From Spiribacter roseus (GTDB lineage Bacteria; Pseudomonadota; Gammaproteobacteria; Nitrococcales; Nitrococcaceae): DNA of 64,000 nt. Each line of letters opens with the position of its first letter. Position 1 is the stretch's first letter. Positions 9,022 to 17,619 of this stretch are shown piece after piece. A model generated the notes under the pieces. The model worked only from the letters and a program-made list of their open reading frames with translations, searched no databases and was not told the origin of the DNA. The stretch is taken from the NCBI RefSeq assembly GCF_002813635.1, contig NZ_CP016382.1, positions 1 to 64,000 on the forward strand, written 5' to 3'. A program made the position numbers and the translations under genes.

Positions 9022-10053
9022 CTAGCCGCCAGGGTCGGCAAGCCGCGCCGGCACCTCGAAGCCATCGGGCAGGGGGTCGTCGGCCTCCACCTCGAACCGG
9101 CCGCTGCCGCTGTAATGCCCGGTCCCGGTGACTGTCACGATCAGATGCCCATCGGCATCCACCTCGCGGATCACGCCACGGAAGGCGACGCCGCTCAGCC
9201 CCGCCACATCCCAGGCCTGACCCGGACCGATCAGCCCCTGGCGATGGCCAAGCGCCAGCCGCGCGGCAATCCCGGATCCAGTGGCACTGCGATCGACCTG
9301 GCCGCCACCAAAGATGCACAGGTTGCGTGACGCCGGCGACTCGCCGGGCAGTCGCCCGTCGGTGATGATGCAGCCATACAGAAAGCCCAGATCGGCGGCA
9401 TCGGGATGGCGGATCGTCAGCTGCGCGCGTCCCGCCTGGATGATCCCGCGACCCGCCTGCACCAGGGACTCCGTCGGGCTGTCGGCCAGATCAAGGCCCA
9501 GTCGACGCGCCCGAACGACCGCGTAGTAAGCACCGCCGTAGGCGATATCGACGCTGACCGCGCCATGGCCGGGCAGTGTCAGGGTCTGCGCCAGCGGACC
9601 AGCAAAGACCGGCACGCTGTCAAAGCTGACCGCCCCGATGGGGCCGTCGGCCGGTGTTTCCACGCGCACGGCCACGGGGCCGCAGGGGCACTGCAGGTTG
9701 AAGTGCGTGACCGGGGGCGTCGGCGTGACAAGGCCGGTGTCGATCACCCAGCGCCCCAGGGCGACGGTGGCGTGGCCGCACATGGTGCTGTAGCCCTCGT
9801 TGTGCATGAACAGCACCGCCAGTGCACAGTCCGGGTGATCGGCCGCGGCCGGCCAGACGCCGTACATGTCGGCGTGGCCGCGGGGTTCGAGCATCAGGTG
9901 CCGGCGCACCCGGTCGTGCCGGGTCATGGCGTCGCGGCGTTTCTCGAGCAGGGTGTCACCGGCAAGCGGCGGGGCCCCGTCGGTGACGATGCGCACCGGC
10001 TCACCGGCCGCATGCAGATCGGTGTAGCGGTAATGGTGAGCGGTCGGCGTCAC
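9022..10053 (-). CDS. trans-3-hydroxy-L-proline dehydratase, proline racemase superfamily
   Basis: The 343-residue protein is a proline-racemase fold enzyme. The first catalytic cysteine is present in TMCGHATVALG (C92). The second position, cysteine in racemases and epimerases, is threonine here (DRSATGSG, T258). In this superfamily a Cys/Thr pair marks trans-3-hydroxy-L-proline dehydratases, which lose water to give pyrroline-2-carboxylate. The pyrroline-2-carboxylate reductase two genes upstream in the same operon fits exactly. Its start overlaps the semialdehyde dehydrogenase stop by 4 bases. Racemase activity is unlikely with this residue pair. Confidence 0.85.
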   Translation of the reverse strand: MTPTAHHYRYTDLHAAGEPVRIVTDGAPPLAGDTLLEKRRDAMTRHDRVRRHLMLEPRGHADMYGVWPAAADHPDCALAVLFMHNEGYSTMCGHATVALGRWVIDTGLVTPTPPVTHFNLQCPCGPVAVRVETPADGPIGAVSFDSVPVFAGPLAQTLTLPGHGAVSVDIAYGGAYYAVVRARRLGLDLADSPTESLVQAGRGIIQAGRAQLTIRHPDAADLGFLYGCIITDGRLPGESPASRNLCIFGGGQVDRSATGSGIAARLALGHRQGLIGPGQAWDVAGLSGVAFRGVIREVDADGHLIVTVTGTGHYSGSGRFEVEADDPLPDGFEVPARLADPGG

Positions 10054-11609
10054 TGCCGCGTCCCGGGCTGCTCGATGCCGTCCACCCGCCGCGGCAGGCC
10101 CAGCGGGTTGTCCTCCTGCAGCGCCGGTGGCAGAGCCGCCGCGGGCATGTCCTGCACCGCCACCGGGCGCAGGAAGCGCTCCATGGCCCGGGTGCCCACC
10201 GAGGTGCTGCGGCTGTCGGTGGTGGCGGGATAGGGCCCGCCATGGACCATGGCCTCGCCGACCTGTACGCCGGTGGGAAAGCCGTTGAACAGCACCCGCC
10301 CGGCGCGCTGTTCGAGCTGGTGGATGAGCGCGGCATGCCCGCTCAGTTCGGCATCGCTGGCGTGGATACCGGCGGTCAGCTGGCCGTCGAGATCAGCGGC
10401 CACCGTGGTGAAGGGCGTGGCGGCGTCCACCACCACAATCAGCACCGCCGGGCCGAACACCTCGTCGGCCAGTTCCGGCTGTTGGCGCAGGTGCTCGAGG
10501 TCAGTGATGAATGCCATGGCCCGGGCGCGTCCATCGGCCGCTTCGCCCGTTGCCAGCCGGCTCACCCCGTCGGCGGCATCGAGCCGCGCGCAGCCCGATT
10601 CATAGGCCGACAGGATCCCCTCATGCAGCATGACCGCCGGTGGAATGGCGGCGATGGCGCCGGCGAGCTGGTCGCGGAACGCCTCGAACCCCGCGTCATG
10701 GCGCAGAAACACGACGCCGGGTTTGGTGCAGAACTGCCCGCAGCCCATGGCCACTGAACCGGCGAGGCCCGAGGCGATATCGCCGCCGCGCTGGGCGAGG
10801 GCTTCGGGGAGGATGAACAGCGGGTTGACGCTGCCCATTTCGGCATACACCGGGATCGGCCGGTGGCGCTCGGCGGCGAGGCGCTGCAGGGCGAGGCCGC
10901 CGCGCTGCGAGCCGGTAAAGCCCACCGCCTGGATGGCGGGATGCTGCACCAGTGCGGCGCCCAGGGCATGTTCGGCGCCCTGCAGCATCGAGAACACGCC
11001 GCCGGGTAGCCGGTGCTCGGCGACCGCCGCTTCCACCGCCTCGGCGGCGAGGGCTGACGTGCCAGGGTGCGCCGGATGGGCCTTGACCACCACCGGGCAT
11101 CCGGCCGCCAGCGCCGAGGCGGTATCACCGCCACACACCGAAAAGGCCAGTGGGAAGTTGCTGGCCCCGAATACGGCCACTGGCCCCAGGGGGATATTGC
11201 GCTGGCGCAGATCGAAATCGCCGTGCTCGATGCGAACGCCCAGAAACGCCCCCTCGCGGACGACGCCGGCAAACAGCCGCAGCTGTCCGGTGGTGCGGGC
11301 CAGCTCGCCGCGAATGCGTGCCTCGGGCAGTCCGGTCTCGGCGCCGGCGCGCTCGACAAAGGCATCGGCCCGGTCATCGAGCCCGCTGGCAATGGATTCC
11401 AGCAGCGCTGCGCGCTGTTCGAGCTCGGCGGCTGCCAGTGCATCGGCGGCATCGGCCGCCGCCCGGCATGCCCGGTCGACCTCCTGCGGCGTGGCCTCGG
11501 CAAAGGCCGGGGCCAGCGGTTCGCCACTGGCGGCGTCGCGGGCGTTGAACGGGTTGCGGCCGGCCGCGGTCCGGGTCCCGGCAATGAATTGATCGGCTGT
11601 GATCGTCAT
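10050..11609 (-). CDS. Alpha-ketoglutarate semialdehyde (2,5-dioxovalerate) dehydrogenase
   Basis: The 519-residue aldehyde dehydrogenase has catalytic cysteine C294 in GCGQFCTKPG and general-base glutamate E257 in YAEMGSVNP. The N-terminal and C-terminal features (FNARDAASGE, QDMPAAALPPALQEDNP) are those of the KGSADH type found in hydroxyproline and sugar-acid pathways. It oxidises 2-oxoglutarate semialdehyde to 2-oxoglutarate with NAD(P)+, the last step of trans-4-hydroxyproline breakdown. The gene lies between the two stereochemical arms of the island. Other semialdehydes are possible substrates, but the context strongly favours this one. Confidence 0.9.
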   Translation of the reverse strand: MTITADQFIAGTRTAAGRNPFNARDAASGEPLAPAFAEATPQEVDRACRAAADAADALAAAELEQRAALLESIASGLDDRADAFVERAGAETGLPEARIRGELARTTGQLRLFAGVVREGAFLGVRIEHGDFDLRQRNIPLGPVAVFGASNFPLAFSVCGGDTASALAAGCPVVVKAHPAHPGTSALAAEAVEAAVAEHRLPGGVFSMLQGAEHALGAALVQHPAIQAVGFTGSQRGGLALQRLAAERHRPIPVYAEMGSVNPLFILPEALAQRGGDIASGLAGSVAMGCGQFCTKPGVVFLRHDAGFEAFRDQLAGAIAAIPPAVMLHEGILSAYESGCARLDAADGVSRLATGEAADGRARAMAFITDLEHLRQQPELADEVFGPAVLIVVVDAATPFTTVAADLDGQLTAGIHASDAELSGHAALIHQLEQRAGRVLFNGFPTGVQVGEAMVHGGPYPATTDSRSTSVGTRAMERFLRPVAVQDMPAAALPPALQEDNPLGLPRRVDGIEQPGTRQ

Positions 11610-11615
11610 AAAGCC

Positions 11616-12563
11616 CTACTGCGTCGATGAAGTGTGGTGTCGGTCCAGAGACTCTGCGAGGACCTGGCCGGCGGCGAGGTCCCAGAGAGACTGACCAACG
11701 CTTTTGAAAATGATCGGGCCGCCGCCCACCGGCTGGGCCTGGTCCAGCACCACGGCCTCGAGGGAAGTGGCCTGCCGCCAGTCGAAATGCCCTGATTCAT
11801 GGGCCTGGATGAGGTCGCCCGCCTCTTCGCGGGCGCCTTCGGCCGTGTCGATGACCACCCGGCCATGGGCCAGCAGCGCCGGCGGCACTTCCGCCATATG
11901 GGCACGGAACGCGCCCACTGCGGCCACAAAGGTGTCGGCGGGCAGCGCGGTGGGCAGGATCGGTCGTGTCGAAGTGGTGGCCGTCACGATGACGCGGACC
12001 GTATCCAGAACCGTGGCCGGATCATCGATCACGCTGACGCGCATGCCGGCCTGGTTCATCTCGGCGGCGAGGGCCTCGGCGCGGGAGCGGGTGCGCGAGT
12101 ACAGATAGGCCTCGCGCAGACCCAGGCCATCACGGAACGCCTCGAGGTGGGTGCGGGCCTGGGTGCCGGCCCCATAGACCAGCATCGGGGTATCGGTGCG
12201 GGGTGCCAGTTGCCGGGCGGCGAGCAGCGACACCGCCGCCGTCCGCCGGGCCGAGACGGCGCCCCCGTCCACCAGCAGCTGACGCTCGCCGGTGGCGGCG
12301 TCCAGGACCACCATCTCGCCCTGTATGGTCGGGCGGCCATGGCGGCTGTTGTGCGGGTGGACCGTGACCAGTTTGGTGATTGCGAGGCGGCCATCGGTGG
12401 CAGGCATGAGCAGCAGCGTACCCCCCTCGGCAAGCCCCATGGCGCCGCGGGCGGGGCACTCGGTGTGTCCGGCCCGGGCGCTCGCCAGCACCCGGGCGCA
12501 GGCGTCGGCAAGGGCCGGATAGTCGAGTCGCTCGAGGGTCTGCTGGCGGTCGAGTGTGCGCAT
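11616..12563 (-). CDS. Delta-1-pyrroline-2-carboxylate reductase, ornithine cyclodeaminase/mu-crystallin family
   Basis: The 315-residue protein has the mu-crystallin fold: an N-terminal substrate domain with a KLVTVHPHNSRHGRPTIQG segment and a Rossmann motif VYGAGTQARTHLEAF (about 129-143). Family members are ornithine cyclodeaminases, alanine dehydrogenases or, in hydroxyproline clusters, reductases of pyrroline-2-carboxylate to L-proline (LhpI type). It sits beside a trans-3-hydroxyproline dehydratase, whose product is pyrroline-2-carboxylate, so reductase activity is the natural reading. Ornithine cyclodeaminase activity cannot be excluded by sequence. Confidence 0.82.
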   Translation of the reverse strand: MRTLDRQQTLERLDYPALADACARVLASARAGHTECPARGAMGLAEGGTLLLMPATDGRLAITKLVTVHPHNSRHGRPTIQGEMVVLDAATGERQLLVDGGAVSARRTAAVSLLAARQLAPRTDTPMLVYGAGTQARTHLEAFRDGLGLREAYLYSRTRSRAEALAAEMNQAGMRVSVIDDPATVLDTVRVIVTATTSTRPILPTALPADTFVAAVGAFRAHMAEVPPALLAHGRVVIDTAEGAREEAGDLIQAHESGHFDWRQATSLEAVVLDQAQPVGGGPIIFKSVGQSLWDLAAGQVLAESLDRHHTSSTQ

Positions 12564-12565
12564 GG

Positions 12566-13567
12566 TCAGTTCACCGAAAAGCCGAGGGCGAAGGGGTCGC
12601 GATCATCAATGAAGATCGTGTTGTAGCCGGTGACCCGGGCCCAGCCAGTGATCTGCGGGCGGATGCCGGTATGCGGGCCGATGATCTCAGTGCCCAGAAC
12701 CTCGCCGGTGAACAGGCTGCCGATCACGCTTTCATGGACAAACCGCTGGCCCACCGCCAGGCGCTCGCGGCCGTGGAGCTGCGCCATGCGCGCCGAGGTG
12801 CCCGTGCCGCAGGGCGAGCGATCGATGGCCCGGTCGCCATAGAACACCGCGTTGCGGGCATCGGCCGCCGGATCGCGTGCCGGCCCGGTCCACATCACGT
12901 GCGAGACCCCGCGGATCGTCGCGTCGTCCGGATGGACCGGATCAATCAGGGCGTTGAGGCGCCGGCGTACCTGCGGTGACAGGCGCAGGATATCGTCCAC
13001 GCTCAGCTGATCCAGGCCCTCAAAGCCCGGCTGGGGATCGAAGATGGCGTAGAAGTTGCCACCATAGGCGATGTCGCAACGCAGCCGCCCCAGGTCGGGG
13101 ACATCCACTTCGACATCATGCGCTTCAAGCCAGGCCGGCACATTGCGCAGGCTCACCGATTCGACGAACCGCCCCGGCTGCTCGTAGCTGACCTCGACCT
13201 TGCCAGCGGGCGTTTCCAGCGCCAGCCGTCCGGCCTGGGTCGGCGTGACCAGTCCTTCCTCAATGGCGGTGGTGACGGTGCCGATGGTGCCGTGCCCGCA
13301 CATCGGCAGGCAGCCCGAGGTCTCGATGAACAGCACCCCCAGGTCACAGTCGGGCCGCGTGGGGGCGTAGAGGATCGAGCCCGACATCATGTCGTGGCCG
13401 CGGGGCTCGAACATCAGCCCCTGGCGGATCCAGTCGTAGTGGGCCAGAAAGTCCTGGCGGTACCCGCTCAGGCTGTCGCCGCGCAGCCGCGGCCCGCCGC
13501 CGGCCACCACCCGCACCGGGTTGCCGCAGGTGTGGCCGTCAATGCAGAAAAACGTATGCCGTGCCAT
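12566..13567 (-). CDS. 4-hydroxyproline 2-epimerase, proline racemase superfamily
   Basis: The 333-residue protein keeps both catalytic cysteines: C90 in LPMCGHGTIG and C253 in DRSPCGTGTSAR. This Cys/Cys pair deprotonates and reprotonates the alpha carbon. Hydroxyproline epimerases convert trans-4-hydroxy-L-proline to cis-4-hydroxy-D-proline, the substrate of the flavoprotein dehydrogenase encoded at 21014-23683. It is a distant paralogue of the gene at 9022-10053, which has threonine at the second site. Proline racemase is the alternative, but the pathway context favours the epimerase. Confidence 0.88.
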   Translation of the reverse strand: MARHTFFCIDGHTCGNPVRVVAGGGPRLRGDSLSGYRQDFLAHYDWIRQGLMFEPRGHDMMSGSILYAPTRPDCDLGVLFIETSGCLPMCGHGTIGTVTTAIEEGLVTPTQAGRLALETPAGKVEVSYEQPGRFVESVSLRNVPAWLEAHDVEVDVPDLGRLRCDIAYGGNFYAIFDPQPGFEGLDQLSVDDILRLSPQVRRRLNALIDPVHPDDATIRGVSHVMWTGPARDPAADARNAVFYGDRAIDRSPCGTGTSARMAQLHGRERLAVGQRFVHESVIGSLFTGEVLGTEIIGPHTGIRPQITGWARVTGYNTIFIDDRDPFALGFSVN

Positions 13568-13570
13568 GGC

Positions 13571-14467
13571 TCAGACGGACGGCCGTGTCGCCAGGGCCTG
13601 CTCGATGACCGCCGTCACCCGAGCGCGCTCATCGCCGACCAGGGGCAGGCGGGGCAGGCGCACGGTCTCGCTGCCGCGACCGGCGATCTGCTCGGCGAGC
13701 TTGATCATCTGCACCAGCTTGGGGTCGGTGTCCATATGCAGCGAGTCCATCATCCAGCGGTACAGGTGCACCGCCGGCTCGATCCGCCCGGCCTGAAGAT
13801 GGTCGTAGATCGCCACGCTTTCGCGCGGATAGACGTTGGCGAAGCCGGATACCCAGCCAATCGCGCCCACCACCATGCACTCCAGCGCGACATCGTCCAC
13901 GCCCGCCATGATCGCCAGCGCATCCGGCGCCCGGTTGATGAGGTCGTTGATCCGGCGCGGGTCTTCGGAGGACTCCTTGACGGCGACGATGCCCGGTGTC
14001 CGGGACAGCTCGACGAGGGTTTCCGGGTCGATGTCGATGCCGTACGAGGCCGGGTTGTTGTAGATCATCGCCGGCAGCGAACAGGCATTGGCGACCGTGC
14101 TGATGTGGTGGACGATTTCGCCCCGGTCCGCCTTGTACACCATCGCCGGCAGGATCATGATGCCATCGGCGCCAATGGCCTCAACATCGCGCGCATAGCG
14201 GCAGGCCGCCTCGGTGGTGAACTCGGCCACGCCGCAGATCACCGGCACCCGGCCGGCACTGACCCGGCAGGCCGCGCGGATGACCTCGCGTTTTTCCTCG
14301 TCGGACAGCGAGGTGTTCTCGCCACAGGTGCCCAGCATGACCAGGCCATGCACACCATCGCGGATGAGGTTGTCGACGACCTGTTCCGTCGCCGCGACAT
14401 CGAGGCTGTGATCGGGATGGAACTGCGTGGTGACTGCTGGGTAGATGCCGCGCCAATCGGGAATCAT
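13571..14467 (-). CDS. 1-pyrroline-4-hydroxy-2-carboxylate deaminase, DapA family
   Basis: The ATG at 14467 has AGGAGGAG just upstream and gives 298 residues, normal for the DapA/NAL family. The Schiff-base lysine is K164 in VAVKESS, and the conserved tyrosine is Y136 in MIYNNP. The LGTCGENTSL loop (46-54) replaces the GTTGE of true DapA. In hydroxyproline clusters this family deaminates and dehydrates 1-pyrroline-4-hydroxy-2-carboxylate to 2-oxoglutarate semialdehyde. It is the first gene of the minus-strand operon, divergent from the GntR gene. A lysine-biosynthesis role is unlikely here. Confidence 0.85.
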   Translation of the reverse strand: MIPDWRGIYPAVTTQFHPDHSLDVAATEQVVDNLIRDGVHGLVMLGTCGENTSLSDEEKREVIRAACRVSAGRVPVICGVAEFTTEAACRYARDVEAIGADGIMILPAMVYKADRGEIVHHISTVANACSLPAMIYNNPASYGIDIDPETLVELSRTPGIVAVKESSEDPRRINDLINRAPDALAIMAGVDDVALECMVVGAIGWVSGFANVYPRESVAIYDHLQAGRIEPAVHLYRWMMDSLHMDTDPKLVQMIKLAEQIAGRGSETVRLPRLPLVGDERARVTAVIEQALATRPSV

Positions 14468-14510
14468 GGGTCTGCTCCTCCTGTGGGTGATGACCGCCTT
14501 TCGGTCGGCC

Positions 14511-14526
14511 ATTGTATATTGTATAA
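14511..14526. promoter_or_regulatory. Candidate GntR operator upstream of the deaminase and regulator genes
   Basis: The sequence ATTGTATATTGTATAA contains two overlapping TTGTATA half-sites. A matching half-site, ATTGTATACA on the opposite strand, lies before the transporter operon at 16400-16409. The shared word and the positions suggest one GntR protein binding both. The assignment is by motif repetition only. Confidence 0.5.
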
Positions 14527-14559
14527 AGTTATCCTTCGGGATAGGGATGGTCAACGACA

Positions 14560-15240
14560 ATGAATCTGCAGAGTAGTAGCGGCCGGCAGACAGTGGCCGG
14601 GATGCTGGTCAGCGAGATGCGCGAGCGCATCCTCACCCTGGAGTTTCCCGAGGGAGCCCCCCTGCGCCAGGACACCCTTGCCGCCGAATTCGGGGTCAGC
14701 CGGATCCCGCTGCGCGAGGCGCTTCTGCAGCTTGAAGGCGAGGGGCTGGTCACACAGACCGCCCATAAGGGCTACGCGGTCAGCGTACTGTCGCTTGAGG
14801 AGATCCGCGAGATCTTTGATCTGCGCGCCCTGATCGAGGTGGACCTGCTCCAGCGCGCCCTGCCGCACATCACCTCCGAGGTCATCGCCGAAGCCCGTCA
14901 GGTGCTCGCCCAGTTCGACGAGAACCTGGCCGCGCCTTCGGCCGAGCGCCAGTGGGGCCACTTCAACTGGCGCCTGCATGCCACGCTCTGCGCGCCGGCG
15001 GGCCGTCACCGCAGCCTCGACATCCTGCGCAAGCTGCACCGCAATGCCGACCGTTACCTGCGTCTGCAGCTCAATCTCTCGGATCACAACAATGCCCGTG
15101 CCCGCGAAGAGCACGACCGCCTGGTCACCCTCTGCGAGGAGCGCGATAACGCCGAGGCCAGCCGCCTGCTGAACGAGCACATCCTCGCCGCGCGCGACGA
15201 TCTGCTCGACTTCCTGTCGGTGCGCCGGGCCAATGACTGA
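14560..15240 (+). CDS. GntR-family (FCD domain) regulator of hydroxyproline use
   Basis: The 226-residue protein has a GntR winged helix ([35 protein letters not shown]) and an FCD effector domain ([38 protein letters not shown]). The histidines N-H-H typical of metal-binding FCD domains are present. It stands between the two divergent arms of the hydroxyproline island, with putative operators at 14511-14526 and 16400-16409. It probably represses both until a hydroxyproline or pyrroline compound binds. It is distinct from the GntR at 1015-1713. Confidence 0.85.
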   Translation: MNLQSSSGRQTVAGMLVSEMRERILTLEFPEGAPLRQDTLAAEFGVSRIPLREALLQLEGEGLVTQTAHKGYAVSVLSLEEIREIFDLRALIEVDLLQRALPHITSEVIAEARQVLAQFDENLAAPSAERQWGHFNWRLHATLCAPAGRHRSLDILRKLHRNADRYLRLQLNLSDHNNARAREEHDRLVTLCEERDNAEASRLLNEHILAARDDLLDFLSVRRAND

Positions 15241-15250
15241 GGGGAGTGCG

Positions 15251-16357
15251 ATGAAGATAACCGCGATCAATGTCTACCAGGTCGATCTGCCGCTGCACGA
15301 AGGCCGCTATGCCTGGTCCGGCGGCAACAGCGTCGACGTGTTCGACAGCACCGTGGTGGAGATCGAGACCGATGCCGGCCTGACCGGCGTTGGCGAGGTC
15401 TGCCCGCTGGGCCCGGCCTATCTGCCGGCCTACGCCGCCGGCGCCCGCGCCGGGTTGCAGCAGCTGGCCCCCGGGCTGCTGGGCATGGACCCGACCCGCC
15501 CGATGCAGATCAGCCATCATCTGGATGCCGCCCTGCGCGGGCATCCCTACGTCAAATCGCCCATCGACATGGCCTGCTGGGACCTGTTGGGCAAGGCCAC
15601 CGGTCAGCCGGTCTGCCACCTTCTGGGGGGCCGATATGGCGAGACCATCAGCCTCTATCGCGCCATTTCCCAGCAAAGCCCCGAGCAGATGGCCGAGCGC
15701 TGCCGCGAGTACCAGGCCCAGGGCTATCGCCGCTTCCAGCTCAAGGTGGGCGGCGATCCGGATACCGACATCGACCGCATTCACGCCTGCGCGGCGGTCA
15801 TGCGCCGGGGGGACACACTGGTGGCCGATGCCAACACCGGCTGGAGCCAGTACGCCGCGCTGCGTGTGGCCGCGGCGGTGGCCGATCTCGATGTCGCCAT
15901 CGAGCAGCCCTGCGCCGACTATCGCAGCTGTCTGCAGGTGCGGCGGGCGACGGCCCGGCCGTTCGTGCTGGATGAGTCGGTGGACGGGATGGCGTGGTTA
16001 TTGCAAGCGATCAACGATGGAGCAATGGACGCGGTCAACATCAAGATTGCCAAGGTGGGAGGACTCACCCGGGCCCATCGGATGCGCGATGTGTGTATGG
16101 AATCGGGGATCGTGATGACCCTGGAGGACACCTGGGGCGGCGATGTGGCCACCGCGGCCATTGCCCATCTGGCCCATTCGACGCCCGAGGCGGCGCGCTT
16201 TTCCGTCACCGATTTCAACAGCTACGTCACCCGGGCGTTCGCCCTGGGGGCCCCGCAGCGTCGCGGGGGCGAGATGGCCGCATCCACTGCCCCCGGGTTG
16301 GGCGTGAGCCTGGATTACTCGGTGCTCGGTGCCCCGATATGGCGCACCGCAGCGTAG
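15251..16357 (+). CDS. Enolase-superfamily enzyme, probably cis-3-hydroxy-L-proline dehydratase
   Basis: This 368-residue protein belongs to the mandelate racemase/muconate lactonizing branch. Acid-base lysines are K165 (RFQLKVGG) and K268 (NIKIAKVGG). Metal ligands are D193 (VADAN), E219 (IEQP) and the D241-E242 pair. The ATG at 15251 follows GGGGAG; an upstream ATG at 15233 overlaps the regulator gene. Hydroxyproline clusters use such enzymes either as cis-3-hydroxy-L-proline dehydratase or as hydroxyproline-betaine epimerase (HpbD). No betaine demethylases are nearby and a pyrroline-2-carboxylate reductase is, so the dehydratase is favoured. Specificity remains open. Confidence 0.65.
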   Translation: MKITAINVYQVDLPLHEGRYAWSGGNSVDVFDSTVVEIETDAGLTGVGEVCPLGPAYLPAYAAGARAGLQQLAPGLLGMDPTRPMQISHHLDAALRGHPYVKSPIDMACWDLLGKATGQPVCHLLGGRYGETISLYRAISQQSPEQMAERCREYQAQGYRRFQLKVGGDPDTDIDRIHACAAVMRRGDTLVADANTGWSQYAALRVAAAVADLDVAIEQPCADYRSCLQVRRATARPFVLDESVDGMAWLLQAINDGAMDAVNIKIAKVGGLTRAHRMRDVCMESGIVMTLEDTWGGDVATAAIAHLAHSTPEAARFSVTDFNSYVTRAFALGAPQRRGGEMAASTAPGLGVSLDYSVLGAPIWRTAA

Positions 16358-16399
16358 GTAATGCTTGCGCGAAGGGTCACGATCGTCTAAACCGTAGAC

Positions 16400-16409
16400 T
16401 GTATACAAT
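16400..16409. promoter_or_regulatory. Candidate GntR operator before the transporter operon
   Basis: TGTATACAAT lies 17 bases upstream of the binding-protein start codon. Its reverse complement, ATTGTATACA, matches the site at 14511. TGTATACA is itself a perfect palindrome. Placed this close to the start codon, repressor binding would block transcription of the ABC transporter and dehydrogenase genes. Confidence 0.5.
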
Positions 16410-16426
16410 TTTTGGAGGCTCATCCG

Positions 16427-17545
16427 ATGAAAATCACAATCACCGCAATCGCCACGACCGTCGCCCTGGGCGTGGGTCTGGGCGGGGCCGCGCAGGCCCA
16501 GGACGATGCCATTGTCATCGGCGTGCAGGTGCCCACCACGGGCTCCGAGGCGACCTACGGTCAGGACATGTACAACGCCGCTGAACTGGCGGCCGAAGAG
16601 ATCAACGCCGACGGCGGCCTGCTGGGCCGGCAGATCGAGTTGATCAACGGCGACTCGGCCTGCGATCCCCAGCAGTCCGTCAACGCCGCCGGCAACCTGG
16701 TCTCGCGCGATGTCCTGGGCATCGTCGGGGGGTATTGCTCGGGCGCCACGATGCCGACCCTCAAGACCTACGGCGACGAGGGCCTGCCGTTCGTGATCAC
16801 CGCGTCGAACTCCACCCAGCTCATCCCCGCCAACCCCGGCAATGCCTTCATGATCAACTCCACCGGGGCGGATCAGTCGAAAAAGGCGGCCGAGTTCTTC
16901 GAGTCACAGGGCATTGAGCGCCTGGCCGTGATCGATCAGGGCGATTCGTACTCGCAGGACCTGGCCGACCTGACCGTTGAGCGCTGGGAGGCGATGGGCC
17001 ACGAGGTGGTCACCCGCGAGACGGTCAACAAGGGCGAGCAGGACTTTTCGGCCGTGGTCAGCAACGTGCGCTCGAGCGGTGCCGAGGCGGTGTTCTGGAC
17101 GGCCTACTACGCCGATGGCGGCCTGATGATCCGCCAGCTCCGTCAGGGCGGTTTCCGCGGCATGATCGCCGTGGGTGATGGCTCCAACTCGCCGCAGCTC
17201 TTCGAGATCGCCGGTGGCGCGGCCGAGGGCGTGTTCGCCTTTTCCAACCCCACCGCCGAGTTCCTGCCCGCCGCGGCGGACTTCATCGACGACTACGAGG
17301 CCGAGTACGGCCAGAGCCCGGGTCCCTACGCCCCGCTCAACTACGACGGCCTCAAGCTGCTCGCCTGGGCCATGGAGACCGCCGGGACGACCGATTCGGC
17401 GGCCGTGATCGACGTGCTCGAGTCGACGGACGGGCAGTCGTGGCTGACCGGCCCGATCCGCTTCACCGACGAGAACACGCTGGCCCGCAGCAACTTCATC
17501 ATCCTCGAGGGCGAAGACGGCGCCTGGACGTTCTTCGAAAACTAA
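16427..17545 (+). CDS. ABC transporter substrate-binding protein, branched-chain amino acid (LivJ) type
   Basis: The ATG at 16427 is preceded by GGAGG and gives 372 residues. A signal peptide (MKITITAIATTVALGVG..., cleaved after AQA near residue 23) is followed by the family pattern IVIGVQVPTTGSEATYGQD, then a type I periplasmic binding fold with YCSGATMP and ITASNSTQLI. It should deliver a zwitterionic ligand to the LivHM-like permease. Its location inside the hydroxyproline island suggests hydroxyproline or a betaine rather than leucine. That substrate is inference. Confidence 0.88.
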   Translation: MKITITAIATTVALGVGLGGAAQAQDDAIVIGVQVPTTGSEATYGQDMYNAAELAAEEINADGGLLGRQIELINGDSACDPQQSVNAAGNLVSRDVLGIVGGYCSGATMPTLKTYGDEGLPFVITASNSTQLIPANPGNAFMINSTGADQSKKAAEFFESQGIERLAVIDQGDSYSQDLADLTVERWEAMGHEVVTRETVNKGEQDFSAVVSNVRSSGAEAVFWTAYYADGGLMIRQLRQGGFRGMIAVGDGSNSPQLFEIAGGAAEGVFAFSNPTAEFLPAAADFIDDYEAEYGQSPGPYAPLNYDGLKLLAWAMETAGTTDSAAVIDVLESTDGQSWLTGPIRFTDENTLARSNFIILEGEDGAWTFFEN

Positions 17546-17556
17546 CGGGCTGAATC

Positions 17557-17587
17557 GCGGCGCGGGTCCGGCGCGGGCCCGCGCCGC
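17557..17587 (+). terminator. Strong GC hairpin between binding-protein and permease genes
   Basis: GCGGCGCGGG (17557-17566) pairs perfectly with CCCGCGCCGC (17578-17587). An inner palindrome, GGCGCGGGCCCGCGCC, adds an alternative fold. There is no T-run, so it is more likely an mRNA 3' stabiliser or partial attenuator than a full terminator. Such hairpins often let binding-protein mRNA outnumber permease mRNA. Confidence 0.45.
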
Positions 17588-17619
17588 TTCATTCAGGCAG
17601 AGTCAACGGGGGGCCTGGC

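Noticed and set aside
13118..14563. A 481-codon plus-strand frame opposite the epimerase and deaminase genes
   Set aside because: The minus-strand genes carry clear catalytic motifs. The plus frame is histidine- and arginine-rich shadow sequence.
17557..17587. Full intrinsic terminator between the binding protein and livH
   Set aside because: The stem is strong but no T-run follows, and the transporter genes continue in the same direction. An attenuator or stabiliser is more likely.
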